Positions 10,193 to 21,624 of a stretch of 64,000 nt of DNA are shown here, one piece after another. The stretch is from NCBI RefSeq assembly GCF_000182565.1, contig NW_015971545.1, forward strand, positions 683,092 through 747,091. The letters are read 5' to 3'. The notes below the pieces were generated by a model. That model did not search any database, was not told the origin of the DNA, and was given only the letters and a program-made list of their open reading frames with translations. Every line of letters begins with the position of its first letter. Positions within the stretch are counted from its first letter, which is position 1. The position numbers and the translations under genes were made by a program. This DNA comes from Spizellomyces punctatus DAOM BR117. Its lineage: Eukaryota > Chytridiomycota > Chytridiomycetes > Spizellomycetales > Spizellomycetaceae.

Positions 10193-13100
10193 TCATACCC
10201 CCATCTCTATCACATCCCCCTCTCTTGGCTCCCGCTTAACACTCTTATACACCTCGCCAGCAAGTACAAAAAATAGTACACTTGCCCACACAAGTCCCCA
10301 TTCCCACGATATGGGTGCCATGCCCATAACACGGGCAATCGACTCGACCATCGTAACAACAACAAGAGTCGTCACAACCACAACAAAACTCGACATCCAA
10401 ACTCTATCATCCCAAGTAGCTTTTAATCCACGTTTATTCATCCATTGCAATCCTTTCGATCGGACATGAATGGCTTGAACCATCAACACCAATGAAAAAA
10501 CACATAAAAGTGTTGCGCGAGCTCGATACAATCCACGACACCCTTCGTCAAAGTTCTCATCACATTTCACACTCTGTACACCCCCCTCGACAAACAATGC
10601 AGTATAAAAGGATCCCAAGAGCAGGCATGTCATGACAAAAGTGTAAAACCCGAAATCCATGACAATGTCCTTATTGAAAAGAGATTCCGTTGCGGGGCGT
10701 GGTGGTTCAGACATGAGTGTTCTTGCGGCGGGTTGAGTCGATAGGGACGCAGCAGGGGGTGACATGATGATATACAAATATACCATTTCAAGTGTCGAAA
10801 TGGGTGATACTGGACTCCCCTGGGGATCCTTTATCCATAGATTCCCCATGACAACAAGCGCACACGCACCAAGTCCAATCCAGTAATAAAGCAAGAACCG
10901 TTGAATGTTGCGATAAATTCTTCGTCCCTCCGCAATAGCTTTTATAATCGTGTCAAAATTGTCGTCGGTGAGAATCATGTCTGAGGATTGTTTGGCAACA
11001 TCGGAGCCACTTTGACCCATTGCGATGCCTACGTGGGCGATTTGGAGGGACGGAGAGTCGTTGATTCCGTCACCCGTCATGGCGGAGATGTAGCCCCGAC
11101 GTTTAGACGCACGAATCATGCGGACTTTAGTTTCGGGTGTGCAGCGTGCGACAATGAGGGGGAGAGAAGGAAGAGCGTCGATCTCTTCGTCAGTGAGGGC
11201 GTCAAAGAGTGGGCCGGTGGTCGTCATGTGTGTTGTATTAGAGTTGCCTGCGGTCGGATTGTAGGACGGCGGGAGGAGCGCGATTTCCTTGGCAATAGTG
11301 ATGGCTGTGCTGAGGTGGTCCCCTGTTAGCATATGCACTGAGATCCCAGCTTGGTGCGCTTGTTGGATTGCGTATTTCGTTTCTGGACGGGGACTATAAC
11401 GAAATTGTCAAGAAACCACCCGATGAACAACAACAAGCAAATAAAGCAAAAAAAACTCACGGATCATAAATCCCACAGCATCCCACCACTTGCAACCCAC
11501 TCTCTACCTCTTCTCTGACCTCCTCATCATTTCCTTTCCATACCTTCCAGCCCATGACCATCACCCTCAAGCCCCGCGCAGCACACCCCTCCACCTCATC
11601 CAAAACACGATTTTCATCCATACGCCCGTCTCCTGTACAAAGCGGCAAGACGCTCTCAGCAGCCCCTTTGGTAAAGACATGCAAACACCCCGCCGGATCT
11701 CTCACTAATACCGACATCCTCTTTAGGGTGGAATCAAAATGGTGTTCGTGTACGATTGTCCAGCCCATGGATTCCAGTGTTGGTTTGGAAGAGTTAAACG
11801 TGCTTGCAAGGCTTGCAAGCGCGGTTTCGGTGGGTGAGCCTGTAGGCAGCGGTTTCAATATCGTTGGGTCAGCCAAGGCCTTCTTGTCGGGTATGGTGTT
11901 CTTGTCCGATGGAGAAAGCATCTCGGTCACATTAGTCGTATTGCATAGTGCGCAACACTGGATAAAGCGTTCCAAACTTGGCTCCAGCGGCATATGAGGA
12001 TTCACCTCCTCCTCTTCCGTCCCTCCATTTTTGATGACTCCAATGCGCCCGGATGATATGGTATACACTCCTATCTCTGGTACCCATACCCTAACCACCG
12101 TCATACGAGCCTGCGTCAATGTCCCCGTCTTGTCCGAAAAGATAATATTGACTGCCCCCAAAGTTTCCAAACACTTTAACCTCCTCACGACTGCGCGCTG
12201 TCGAGTCATTTCTTTGCCACCCAGGACCAACGTCACAGTCAAGACTGTTGTTAATCCAGCGGGGAGAACAGACAAGGCGGCCGTGAGAGCATATAGACCC
12301 ACATCATACGGAACGCGAAACTTGTTGACGGCCAGAACCGTCAGTCCAAACACGATAGAAGTCGCAAGGAGACCCAAATACATTTTCCATAACGATTTCT
12401 GAATCTGTGTGGACTCTTCTTGTTTGGTTGATTCGTTGAGAGTTTTGGCAATCTTTCCTACCTCTGTCTTCATTCCCGTCGCCACCACCACCCCCTTCCC
12501 ACGACCCTTGACCACCGTCGTCGAAGCATACGCCATATTCACTCGATCTCCCAACGCCTCGTCCTCTTTCACCATTCCAACCTTTTTCTTGACTGAAACT
12601 GCCTCACCCGTCAATAACGCTTCATCCACAAGCAACCCACTCACTTCCATCAACCTTACATCCGCCGCAACTTTATCACCTGCCTTCAACACCAAAACAT
12701 CCCCTGGGACCACTTCCTCGGTGCCCACCACGACAGGTATCATCCCATCTCGAAGTACCGTACAAGTGGGAGACGATAAAGCCTTGAGAGCCGCCAAAGT
12801 CCGCTCCGCAGCAGCCTCCTGCGAAAACGACAAATAAACATTCAAAACAGATAATCCACATAAAAGTCCACCCGTGACGGGATCTCCCAAGGCAAACCCC
12901 GCAGCACCCAACCCAAAAAAAATCCAATTCATGGTATCCCGGAGTTGACGGAGGAGGATGTGATACCATCTTATAGGGGGTGTAGGTGTCAGGGTATTTG
13001 GGCCGTACTCGGCGAGTCGGGCGGGTAGATCATGATTGGAGAGGCCCGTAGGAGATGTAGACAAGTGAGTATAGACGGCGTCGAGGGGAAGGGTATGCCA

Positions 13101-13211
13101 ACTCTGTAGATCGCTTGTGGGTCGTTCGTCTTCTAAAACCAATCCATCTGACGCTTCTTTTGACGTAATGTCACTAGAGTGTGACATTTCTTCCGACATG
13201 TGCCTACCCAT
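10193..13211 (-). CDS. ENA1: P-type cation ATPase, type IID (ENA-like Na+/K+ exporter)
   Basis: Exons 13211-11461 and 11393-10193 with a 67-bp intron encode 983 residues. Landmarks in order: an N-terminal cation-ATPase domain ending QEAAAERTLAALKALSSP, the pattern of type IID pumps; an actuator loop with LTGEAV (Ala replaces the usual Ser); the phosphorylation motif SDKTGTLTQ; the nucleotide-domain FTKGAAESVL; the hinge MTGDGINDSPSLQIAHVGIAMG; then six C-terminal membrane segments. Type IID ENA pumps export Na+ or K+ at the plasma membrane of fungi and protists at high pH or salt. TLTQ and the QE.xAExT pattern separate it from SERCA and PMR1 pumps. The ion specificity is inferred from the subclass. 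Its upstream region carries three copies of an 11-bp motif (13415-13496). Confidence 0.83.
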
Positions 13212-13414
13212 CTACGAGATGCCGCTTAAGCCGAGTAACAAATCGACCTCCCACTCCCTTTTAAATACTGACTTGCAAACGCCGTGTCTCTCCCCAACAA
13301 AAAAAACATCCCCAATAAAACGCTCGAAAAAAACTAGAACACCTTTAAGCGGAACTTGAACACTCTCATTTGCCCCAATATAGTATTATTTCCACCACGT
13401 GGTATAAGGTTACA

Positions 13415-13496
13415 TGACTGTGCCGATGACGTGGAAACGGGGAAGATGGCTTGTGACTGTGCCGTCATGACTAACTCAATTATTGTGACTGTGCCG
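13415..13496. promoter_or_regulatory. Three direct copies of TGACTGTGCCG upstream of the ENA-like gene
   Basis: Identical 11-bp copies start at 13415, 13454 and 13486, about 200-285 bp before the ATPase start codon on the other strand and about 480-560 bp before the hypothetical gene at 13979. The spacing (39 and 32 bp) and exact identity suggest binding sites for one regulator. No binding factor is identified. Confidence 0.45.
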
Positions 13497-13978
13497 CACA
13501 AGCGGGGAAGGAAGTGGGATTGTCCGCGGGCGCCGGGCGGGTTTTACTACGGCGGGGAAATGCGAGCGACGGGAAGTTGACGGGAGATTGACGGCGGGAC
13601 GACGGGCGGATGACAAACTGTCCGGTTTGGAGAAAAACGGACTGATGAGAAACGTACGTTGGGACATGCTTTGAGCTGGTTACTCGTACGATCTTTTAGA
13701 GCACTCTGTTTGCCAAGGTCTACTCAACTCAACATGAAAAATCACACACTTAAAAAAAAAAATCTCTGGTTTTTTGTCTATTTACCGTTTTGGGATCATC
13801 CAAAAAGGTAACTCTTTGTTCGGCGTAGACTTGCCTCCGCAACGAGAGGGGGACCCGAACTTGAACGCACATGCCAAAAAAACATTGTGAAGTCGCTTAT
13901 TTGACAGCCAAACGCATATCTCCCGTCCCCATTCATCTTATCCTCATCACCTTTATTCCCAACAAACACAACCCAAAA

Positions 13979-14620
13979 ATGCCTCTTACACACCCCACCA
14001 CACTCGAAACCATGGCCCAAGCAATAGACCAAGAAATGGACCAAGAAATAGACCAAGAAGACCAACCCCCCTCCTACGACTCCCTCGACCCCTCCCCCCT
14101 CCTCGACACCCTAATGGCCCAAGCCCGATCCCAAACCCCTCCAAAAAAACCCCCACACAAAGACGACGAGGATGTCCTAGATAGACTATGTGAGCGCCTC
14201 GTCGGGCTTGTCAAGGAAGCTACGGAAGCTGTTGAGGATGGGGAGGTGGTCATTTATGATAGTGATGAGTTTGAAGAGGATGAGGGTTGGAATATGGAGA
14301 GACGACAATTTGTACGAAGTGTTGAGTATCCGAAAGTGGGTCCGAAATTGGATTCGCAATATGACATGCATACGGTGCCCCATGTGGATTTGGGTCTACA
14401 TTGCCATCACACCCATATCCCACCGATAACGCCACCAACACTCTATACATCCCTAACAACGTATTTAACTACCCGGATCCCAATGTTGAAACCAGCTGTG
14501 GAAGCCTTTCATCGGCACGTCTATGCAGCATACACTGGAGCAATAGGCTACGTCCTACCCAAACCCTATTGCAACTGTCATCAAACGACAAAAGCCAAGA
14601 CGAGACGAGTCACGTTTTAA
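13979..14620 (+). CDS. Hypothetical protein
   Basis: An uninterrupted ORF; ATG 13979 is chosen, and an upstream in-frame ATG at 13871 would add 36 less typical residues. It encodes 213 residues: an MDQEIDQEDQ-type acidic Gln/Asp repeat, PPPPPSYDS-like PY-rich motif (PPSYDSL), an acidic stretch YDSDEFEEDEG, and a C-terminal part with CHHTH and CNCH clusters that could bind metal but match no zinc-finger spacing I know. No family is recognised. The last ~37 codons and the 3' UTR are duplicated in tandem immediately downstream. Confidence 0.55.
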   Translation: MPLTHPTTLETMAQAIDQEMDQEIDQEDQPPSYDSLDPSPLLDTLMAQARSQTPPKKPPHKDDEDVLDRLCERLVGLVKEATEAVEDGEVVIYDSDEFEEDEGWNMERRQFVRSVEYPKVGPKLDSQYDMHTVPHVDLGLHCHHTHIPPITPPTLYTSLTTYLTTRIPMLKPAVEAFHRHVYAAYTGAIGYVLPKPYCNCHQTTKAKTRRVTF

Positions 14621-15047
14621 TTGGATATCTATGCCTGGGTGGGTATACATGAATATATGTTTTTATAAAAAGAAAACCAAGTGTTGGTTTGCATTGTAGA
14701 ATAGTTTTGTTTTTTTAGATAATGTGTAATATAGAGTATATTAGGAAACTATGTTATGTAACTGTATGATATAGTGGTATAATACAAGAATTCAACACGG
14801 CATCGGCACGTCTATGCAGCATACACTGGAGCAATAGGCTACGTCCTTCCCAAACCCTATTGCAACTGTCATCAAACGGCAAAAGCCAAGACAAGACGAG
14901 TCACGTTTTAATAGATATCTATGCATTGGGGGGAATGAAATATTTGCATTGTAGAATAGTTTTTTATTTTGGATAATGTGTAATATAGAGAGTATTAGAA
15001 AGTATGTTTTATAACTGTATGATATAATATGAAATACAAGGATTGAG
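14510..15047 (+). repeat. Tandem duplication of a gene 3' end and UTR (period 291 bp)
   Basis: The segment starting at 14510 (CATCGGCACGTCTATGCAGC) recurs at 14801, including the last ~37 codons with the stop of the hypothetical gene, followed by the AT-rich 3' flank (GATAATGTGTAATATAGAG in both). Copies differ by scattered substitutions and a few indels in the UTR part, while the coding part is nearly identical. The second copy has no upstream coding sequence and is a 3'-end relic. Confidence 0.85.
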
Positions 15048-15294
15048 AAATGTTGCATTTGTTCAAAAGTCTAATGGGAAGGGTATACATCACACACACA
15101 TGTCACATCATAAAAAACAAAAACATACACAAAAAAAGCGCTCACTTATTGCATACTCTCAATATTACCCTTTACCAAAAGTAAATATATATATAAAAAA
15201 AAATACATTAAAAAAAAGCGACGAAAAAATCTGTACAATAAACAAAAAGCCCCAACAAAAATCCCCACTATTACCAATTCAAAAACAACACAAT

Positions 15295-18200
15295 CTACAC
15301 ATTCCCTTGCCCCTTTTGATCATCATCATCATCATCATCAGCAACCCGTCGTAACTCCTCCGCAAAATCCCTCCAATCCAAAACACCTTCCAACCCCATT
15401 CTAAAAATCTGGAACCGGAATAGGTATTCATCGAGTGATCCAACCGGTTGAGTATCCTCGATTTTTCCTTGTTCTTTTTGATCTTTTTGATGGTCGGGTG
15501 GATGGGGTAATAACTCTGATTTGGATGATTCCTGTTCACCAAATTCCGCAACATTGCGTTCAAGTTCAACAGCCGCTTTCCGAGCCGCAACAACATCCGT
15601 TTCATCTTCAGCTTGCATCATAGCCGATTCCCAATTTTGTTGTGAAGAATCAGAATCTAACCAGTCCCGCCAATTACTTGTTGATTGGGATTTATTGATC
15701 CACTCTGTGGTGAAATCACCATCTTGGATAACAATTTGGTCAAGCCGGCGTTTTTGGTTGGCTTTTCGGAGCATGTTTTCTTCAATCGTGTGTTCGCTTA
15801 CGAAACGGTAAATGTGGACTTCGCGGGTTTGGCCGATACGGTGGGCTCGATCTTGGGCTTGAGCTTTTTCACATACAAAAAACACAATAAAAAAGACTTT
15901 TTTCGAAATGATTTACAAATAATGAACACGGTACTCACCATCCATGGCAGGATTCCAATCACTATCATAAAAAATAACCGTATCCGCACCCGTTAAATTC
16001 ATACCAAGCCCTCCACTCCTCGTCGAAAGAATAAACACCAAGATACGTTTATCATTATTAAAGCGCTCCATTAAAAGTTGTCGGTGTTCGACTTTGGTGG
16101 TACCGTCAAGACGAAGGTATAAATGTCCATGTAAATTCAAGAATACTTCAAGAATATCCAACATGCGTGTCATTTGGGTGAAGACGAGAGCCCGATGTCC
16201 ACCCGCGATAAGGTCCCGCAATAATCGATCGAGGGTTTGTAATTTTCCGCAATCGAATTGAACGAGGCGTTTATCGGGAAACGACATTTCCAATCGGGTT
16301 TTTGAGTAACTTAGGGGGTCTTGTGTGCATTTTTGGGTTAATTCGTCGGCAAGGTGGGCGAGATCTACTGTTCGAGGGTACATGTATCCAGAGGGGGGGA
16401 GAATAGATCGAAAAGGATGTAAACGTGCACGAGGTGTAGTGCACGCAAACCGGGAAACAAGATCAGACATGGACAGCGACCGTTCAAAAGGGGTTTGAAT
16501 CATGGAACGAAGGGTAGAGCTATAATCGCCAAATCGTCTTGGATCTTGACTGGCTTGGACAATATTATCCACGTCTCGGTATCCAAGTTTTCGGCATGTC
16601 GCACGAAGAAGACGTCCATAGATGGGACCAACCGTTGCGCACCGTAAATGATTGACCCTCTCAACACCCATCCACCAATCCAATTCCTCTTTTGCATGTC
16701 GCCATCCAAGAACATGTCGCCACTCTTGTAATGTTCGATACTTGTACGAAACCAATGTCCTCGCTTGCACTTGATTCACATCAGCTTGGCGAACACGCGC
16801 CCGAATAGCATCCAAAGCCTCCAATTCACGTATCCGATCCCCTTCGAACCCAACCCACTCCTCAACACCAAGATCAACAACCCGTAATCCAAAATGCCCC
16901 AAATCAATCGTATCAATTGACAACAACAATTTTTTCCAAATCAAGATTTCCTCTGTTTCCAATAACCGACCAACAATTCCGCCCTCGGGTATCGCAAATC
17001 CAGTCACAACCGGCCGCTCCTCAAATAAATCAGGGTGATTACACACTTTACGTAATTGCATTAAAACGTTCACGATGGAAAGGTAATTCCCAGACGCTAA
17101 ATCCTCTTTTGTTTTCGCTCGGGACATAAAGTCATCGTATAGAAATCTTTGGCGTTTACTTAGACGGCATTTTAGGACATGTTCGAATTTTCCGGGCATT
17201 TGTTTCTCAACGTCGGCTTTGAGGCGGCGGAGGATGTAGGGTCGTAGAACGGCATGGAGACGTGAGACGGAGGCACGTGTTTCATTGTCAGCCATGTCAG
17301 AAGACAAGACCAAAGAAGACGATGACGAAGAAGAAAGATGCCCATCACCCACAATCTGAGACACTGAAGTCTCAAACCACTCTTTGAATTCCTGCCGTCC
17401 AGCAAATCCCCCCTCGTCATAATCACCCGGCATCAAAAAGTACAATAAACTCCACAACTCCATTAAATTATTTTGGAGGGGTGTCCCAGTCAAGAGGAGA
17501 CGTCGCTCCGTATTGAATCCCAATAAAGTCTGCCATCGCTGACTACGAAAGTTTTTGATATTATGCGCTTCGTCAAGAACAAGATAACACCACCGCTTCC
17601 GTCGAAAAATATGATGATCCCGAAGCACGATTTGGTAACTCGTAATACAGACGTGAAATGCGTTGGGTTTGGACCATCCTACGCGTTTCGCTGCACGCTC
17701 CGGGATGGATCCATAGTATGTCAAAAGCTTGAACCCGGGTAACCATTTCTTGAATTCGCATTCCCAATTGAGCATAACGGATGTAGGAACAATCACCAGA
17801 TGTTGGCCCCATACGCCTTTTGAACATGCCAAATGAGCAAAGAGGGCAATCGTTTGAATTGTTTTACCCAATCCCATTTCATCGGCTAGGATACCATTCA
17901 GGCCGCGCTCGTATAACCCTGCAAGCCAATCCAGTCCGACATGCTGATATTCTCGTAGTGAATGTTTTAAAAGAAAGGGGAAGGGGGTGGCTACGTGTGT
18001 GGTTGCCAGCGTTGTGCCCGTTGGTGCGTGCAGGGTATCGGAGGACGATTTAGTGGGGTTTGGAGCAGGTTCTGTTGGCGATGGTTCTTTATCATGCAGG
18101 GTATGACTCGCAGGAGAAGACGCAGGTTCATCAATGTCCATGGACACGGGTCCACCCCCCTCCTCTTTTGATACGTCCTTATCAGACCTATCACGGACGT

Positions 18201-21200
18201 CTGATCCGTTCTCGTTGGGTTCCTCATCACTTGCAACGTGTCCTTTACTCTCAATTCCCATCTTGGCCTCTAGGTTTCCATCGATACCGTGTACCCCCTT
18301 GGAATACCCCAACGAAAAAGATCCAAACGATAGTCCACTAGAACCTCTTGAAGCACTCGACCCATTTTGTCGCCATCGAGGTTCCCGAACTTGCACAATA
18401 ACGACCTCATCTTCTTCTTCTTCATCTTCCTCATCATCATCATCACCATCTTCTTCGTCATCATTCTTCCAAGCAGGTCTCCACGTCGTGCGATATCTAG
18501 ACGCGCGTGCACCATCCACATTCAAAATTTCACTCTGGACCTCCATTCCTCCACTACGCACATCACCACGGGTATCACCCTCTTTCAAACGCCCCCTCCA
18601 CTCCCTCACCGACTGAACATCCCCATCCAAATCCGAACGCAACCCGCAAACTTGACTATCATCCGATTCAAGCTCCCGTTCGACTCGCAAATCGTCATGT
18701 CCTTTGGTGGGTATATACTCCAAATCATCATTGTGAGGTATTCTCCCGTTGGATGCCACGTATCGGACATCCGTGTCATTCGAATCATCCACTGAATCAC
18801 AAGTTGTATCGGAATCGGGTTCATCCATTTGATAAGCAAAATAATCATTCCCAACCAAGTGTTCAATAGGGACGTCCAAATCATTTACTAATTCCCTCAT
18901 CTCGTCATCATCCGATTCGTCATCCACAACCAATTCAACATCCTCATCTTGAGTATCCACCGGTAAAAACTCATCATCATTATCGTGATCAGGAGAGACC
19001 GATACAGTAGGGGACGATACAACAGTATCAGCCCCATCACCATTTTCAAGATGATACGTAAAGTATTCATGGCCAACTAATGTTTCAACAGGGACATCCA
19101 AATCATTTACTAATTCCCTCATCTCGTCGTCATCCGATTCGTCATCCACATCCAATTCAACGTCGTCATCTTGAGTATCCACCGGTAAAACCTCATCATC
19201 ATTATCGTGATCAGGAGAGACCGATACAGTAGGGGACGATACAACAGTATCAGACCCACCACCGTTTTCAAGTTGATACGTAAAGTACTCTTGGCCAACC
19301 AATCTTTCAACAGGGACGTCCAAATCATTTACTAATTCCCTCATCTCGTCGTCATCCGAATATTCTTCCCCATCCAATTCAACATCCTCATCCTGCATAT
19401 CCACAGGTAAAAACTCGTCATCATTGTCGTCATGAAAAGGTCCCACAGAATCTCCCCGATCATCCCCACTTTTACTTTTCTCAAAATACCCCATCCCCTC
19501 ATCATCCAACTCATCCCTCGACAGTCCAACAGAACTATTACTAACAACATCCATATCGTCGTCTTGGGGAATGGACGATTGACGTCGTCGGAGGAATTGG
19601 GAGGAATGTTCAATCATGCGGGTTAAGTGGCGTTTACCGGCTTCGCGTTGTTCTTCAGCTAAGAGTTTTGAATGTTGGATACGAATAATCTGCACAAGAA
19701 AAAAAAGGAAGGGCGTTTAGCGTAAAAATACCCAAGGTTGTTATGATGGGAGCACAACATACCGCTTCAACCAATTTCCACCGCTTCGTCAACTCAACAC
19801 GAACCTCCTTGAAACACTTTTTCCATTTCCGTTCCTGAGCCATCGCAGTCCGTTCACCAAGGGTATACCGTAACTCCCAATACTTTTGTACAGCCCGACT
19901 GGCAGCCCGCGTGACACGCAGGCGTTCCCGACCAGCATGCATAAACCCCCCACTAACAACTTTCATTTCCTCCAATAAACACGTCCAGTGCGTTTTGGGT
20001 GGCGGGTCCGGTTTTCGTTCCAATTGGGAGATGGTGAGGCCTTTAAGGAGGCCGAGACGTTTGAAGGCGGTGATACGGAGATCAATGGTCGCTTCTTTTT
20101 CGGCCCGGGATTGGAGGTCGGCGGGTGTGAGTTCTTCGTCGTCGATAAGACAAAAGGAGGAGAGGTATTCAGAGAGGTTTGCGAAACGGGCTATACCGAG
20201 GTTTAGGAGGGTTGAGCGCGGGATGAGGGAGTCGATGGTTGAGGATGTGGATTCGACTAGAGAGGTTAGGGAGGTGCGGTGCCGGTTGGATGCGCCGCGC
20301 GTGCCCATGCGGTCTGTAGACTGCTGGTGATGAGCGGCAGAAGCGAGTTCGCTAGCAACAATGGCACGAATATCGCAATTTTGCAAATACTTTTAAAAAA
20401 AAATATATATATGTATATATAAATGAATCTTTTATGCTCGTCCACCTTGATAAAACCAATTTATAAAACTCACCTTTACAATCTTTTCCCCTTTATCCGC
20501 CTTGATCCGCCCAGGATCAAACTCCAACAATGGAAAGTTATGTTCAAGATAATAGAGTTCTCGAGCACGGGTATCATACCGATCCAGTACATGGCGTAAT
20601 CGGTTTTTTCGTCGTTCCATGGCATGTCGTTTTTGGATTTGGAGGGCCGAGAGGAGGGTTTGGCGTGTTGCGAGGTCTTGATCGGATTCACTTGTTGGTT
20701 CTTTAGGTTTTTTGATTCGTTTTTTTGGAGGCGTTGATTGGGGTTCTTGAAGGGTTCGTCGACGACGACCACGGGGATGGGTATGGGGTGGTTCTTGTCC
20801 AGTTTTCTGTTCAGTTGGAGGTTGTCGTCCAGATGTCATACCTTCCACATTCTTTCCCCGTAGTCGTCGTCCCCTGCCAACCCCATCATGTCCAATCTCA
20901 TCTTGCACCGGCACCTCCTCCTGACTCTGTCTTTGTACTCGTCTTGTACCATTCCCTACTCGCTGCCCACGTCCCCCTCCATTAGCACCACCATTAGTCC
21001 TACTACTACTACTACCATGACTATTCAAACTCCCTCCACTCTCCTCCAACTTTAGTTTCGCAGATAACCGCGTCGACCGCTTCGCACATACAGCCCCTTC
21101 ATCAGACGGTTGTCCAGAATTCGGTATTTGCGCAGTCGAGTCTTTTCGAGGTCGTCCTGGGCGTCGTTTGGATGGTAATGGCACGGGGGTCACTGCCAAT

Positions 21201-21241
21201 GCAAATGCCGATGCATTGTCGGGTGAATGGGATGGTGACAT
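15295..21241 (-). CDS. SWR1: SWR1 chromatin-remodelling ATPase (H2A.Z exchange)
   Basis: Four exons (21241-20474, 20389-19763, 19689-15939, 15863-15295) encode 1904 residues. The N-terminus has an AT-hook ([11 protein letters not shown]); the middle has an HSA-type domain ([12 protein letters not shown] to [12 protein letters not shown]), which docks actin and Arp4 in this family. A long acidic region follows with three 74-residue repeats. The SNF2 core shows [44 protein letters not shown], then a long insertion, then [28 protein letters not shown] and [17 protein letters not shown]. The last motif is completed across the third intron. The HSA domain, long insertion and [16 protein letters not shown] identify the SWR1/SRCAP/Domino branch rather than INO80 or ISWI. 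It is the catalytic subunit that swaps H2A-H2B for H2A.Z-H2B in nucleosomes. Confidence 0.93.
18850..19445 (-). repeat. Three 222-bp (74-residue) acidic repeats inside SWR1
   Basis: Equivalent positions recur at about 18850, 19072 and 19294 on the plus strand, giving a 222-bp period that keeps frame. Each unit reads approximately [19 protein letters not shown], then [18 protein letters not shown], then LVGxEYFxYQLE, then [11 protein letters not shown]. The units are very similar at the DNA level, implying recent amplification. The [14 protein letters not shown] segment resembles the H2A.Z-H2B-binding element of SWR1/SRCAP proteins. Confidence 0.85.
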
Positions 21242-21624
21242 GACCAGAGATATTCATTGGTGCATGATCAAAACAGAAAGGAGGGTGTCGAAAAGATTGA
21301 TATGTTGGCTTGAATGTCACAAAAGTCAAGTCAAACCGTGACCAGAATGTGTGAAAACTGCAAAACGACAAGGCGAACGCTTGTGTGATATCCAACATGC
21401 GTGTATCTGTGCGCGGTGTCATGGCAACAGGGATAGTCGCCTCCACGACATTCGCACCATCATACAAAACTGAACATGGTCTATGCAAAGCACACACACA
21501 AGTCTCACGTTGCATAAAATACCACTTATTGAAACAAACAAACGAGATATACCATATTAAAAAAAAAAAAAAAGAAAAGAGTTCACTTGCTAAAAGAGCA
21601 AACACTTGAATCTACCCAAACCAT
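21242..21624. other. Short intergenic stretch
   Basis: Lies between the SWR1 start and the glyoxal oxidase stop. It holds a poly-A run near 21559-21575 and no gene that I can support. Confidence 0.4.

Noticed and set aside
20432-20473. Extension of SWR1 exon 1 to the ORF stop at 20432
   Set aside because: A GTGAG donor at 20473 followed by an AAAAG acceptor joins exon 1 in phase to the next exon, so the last 13 codons of the open frame are intronic.
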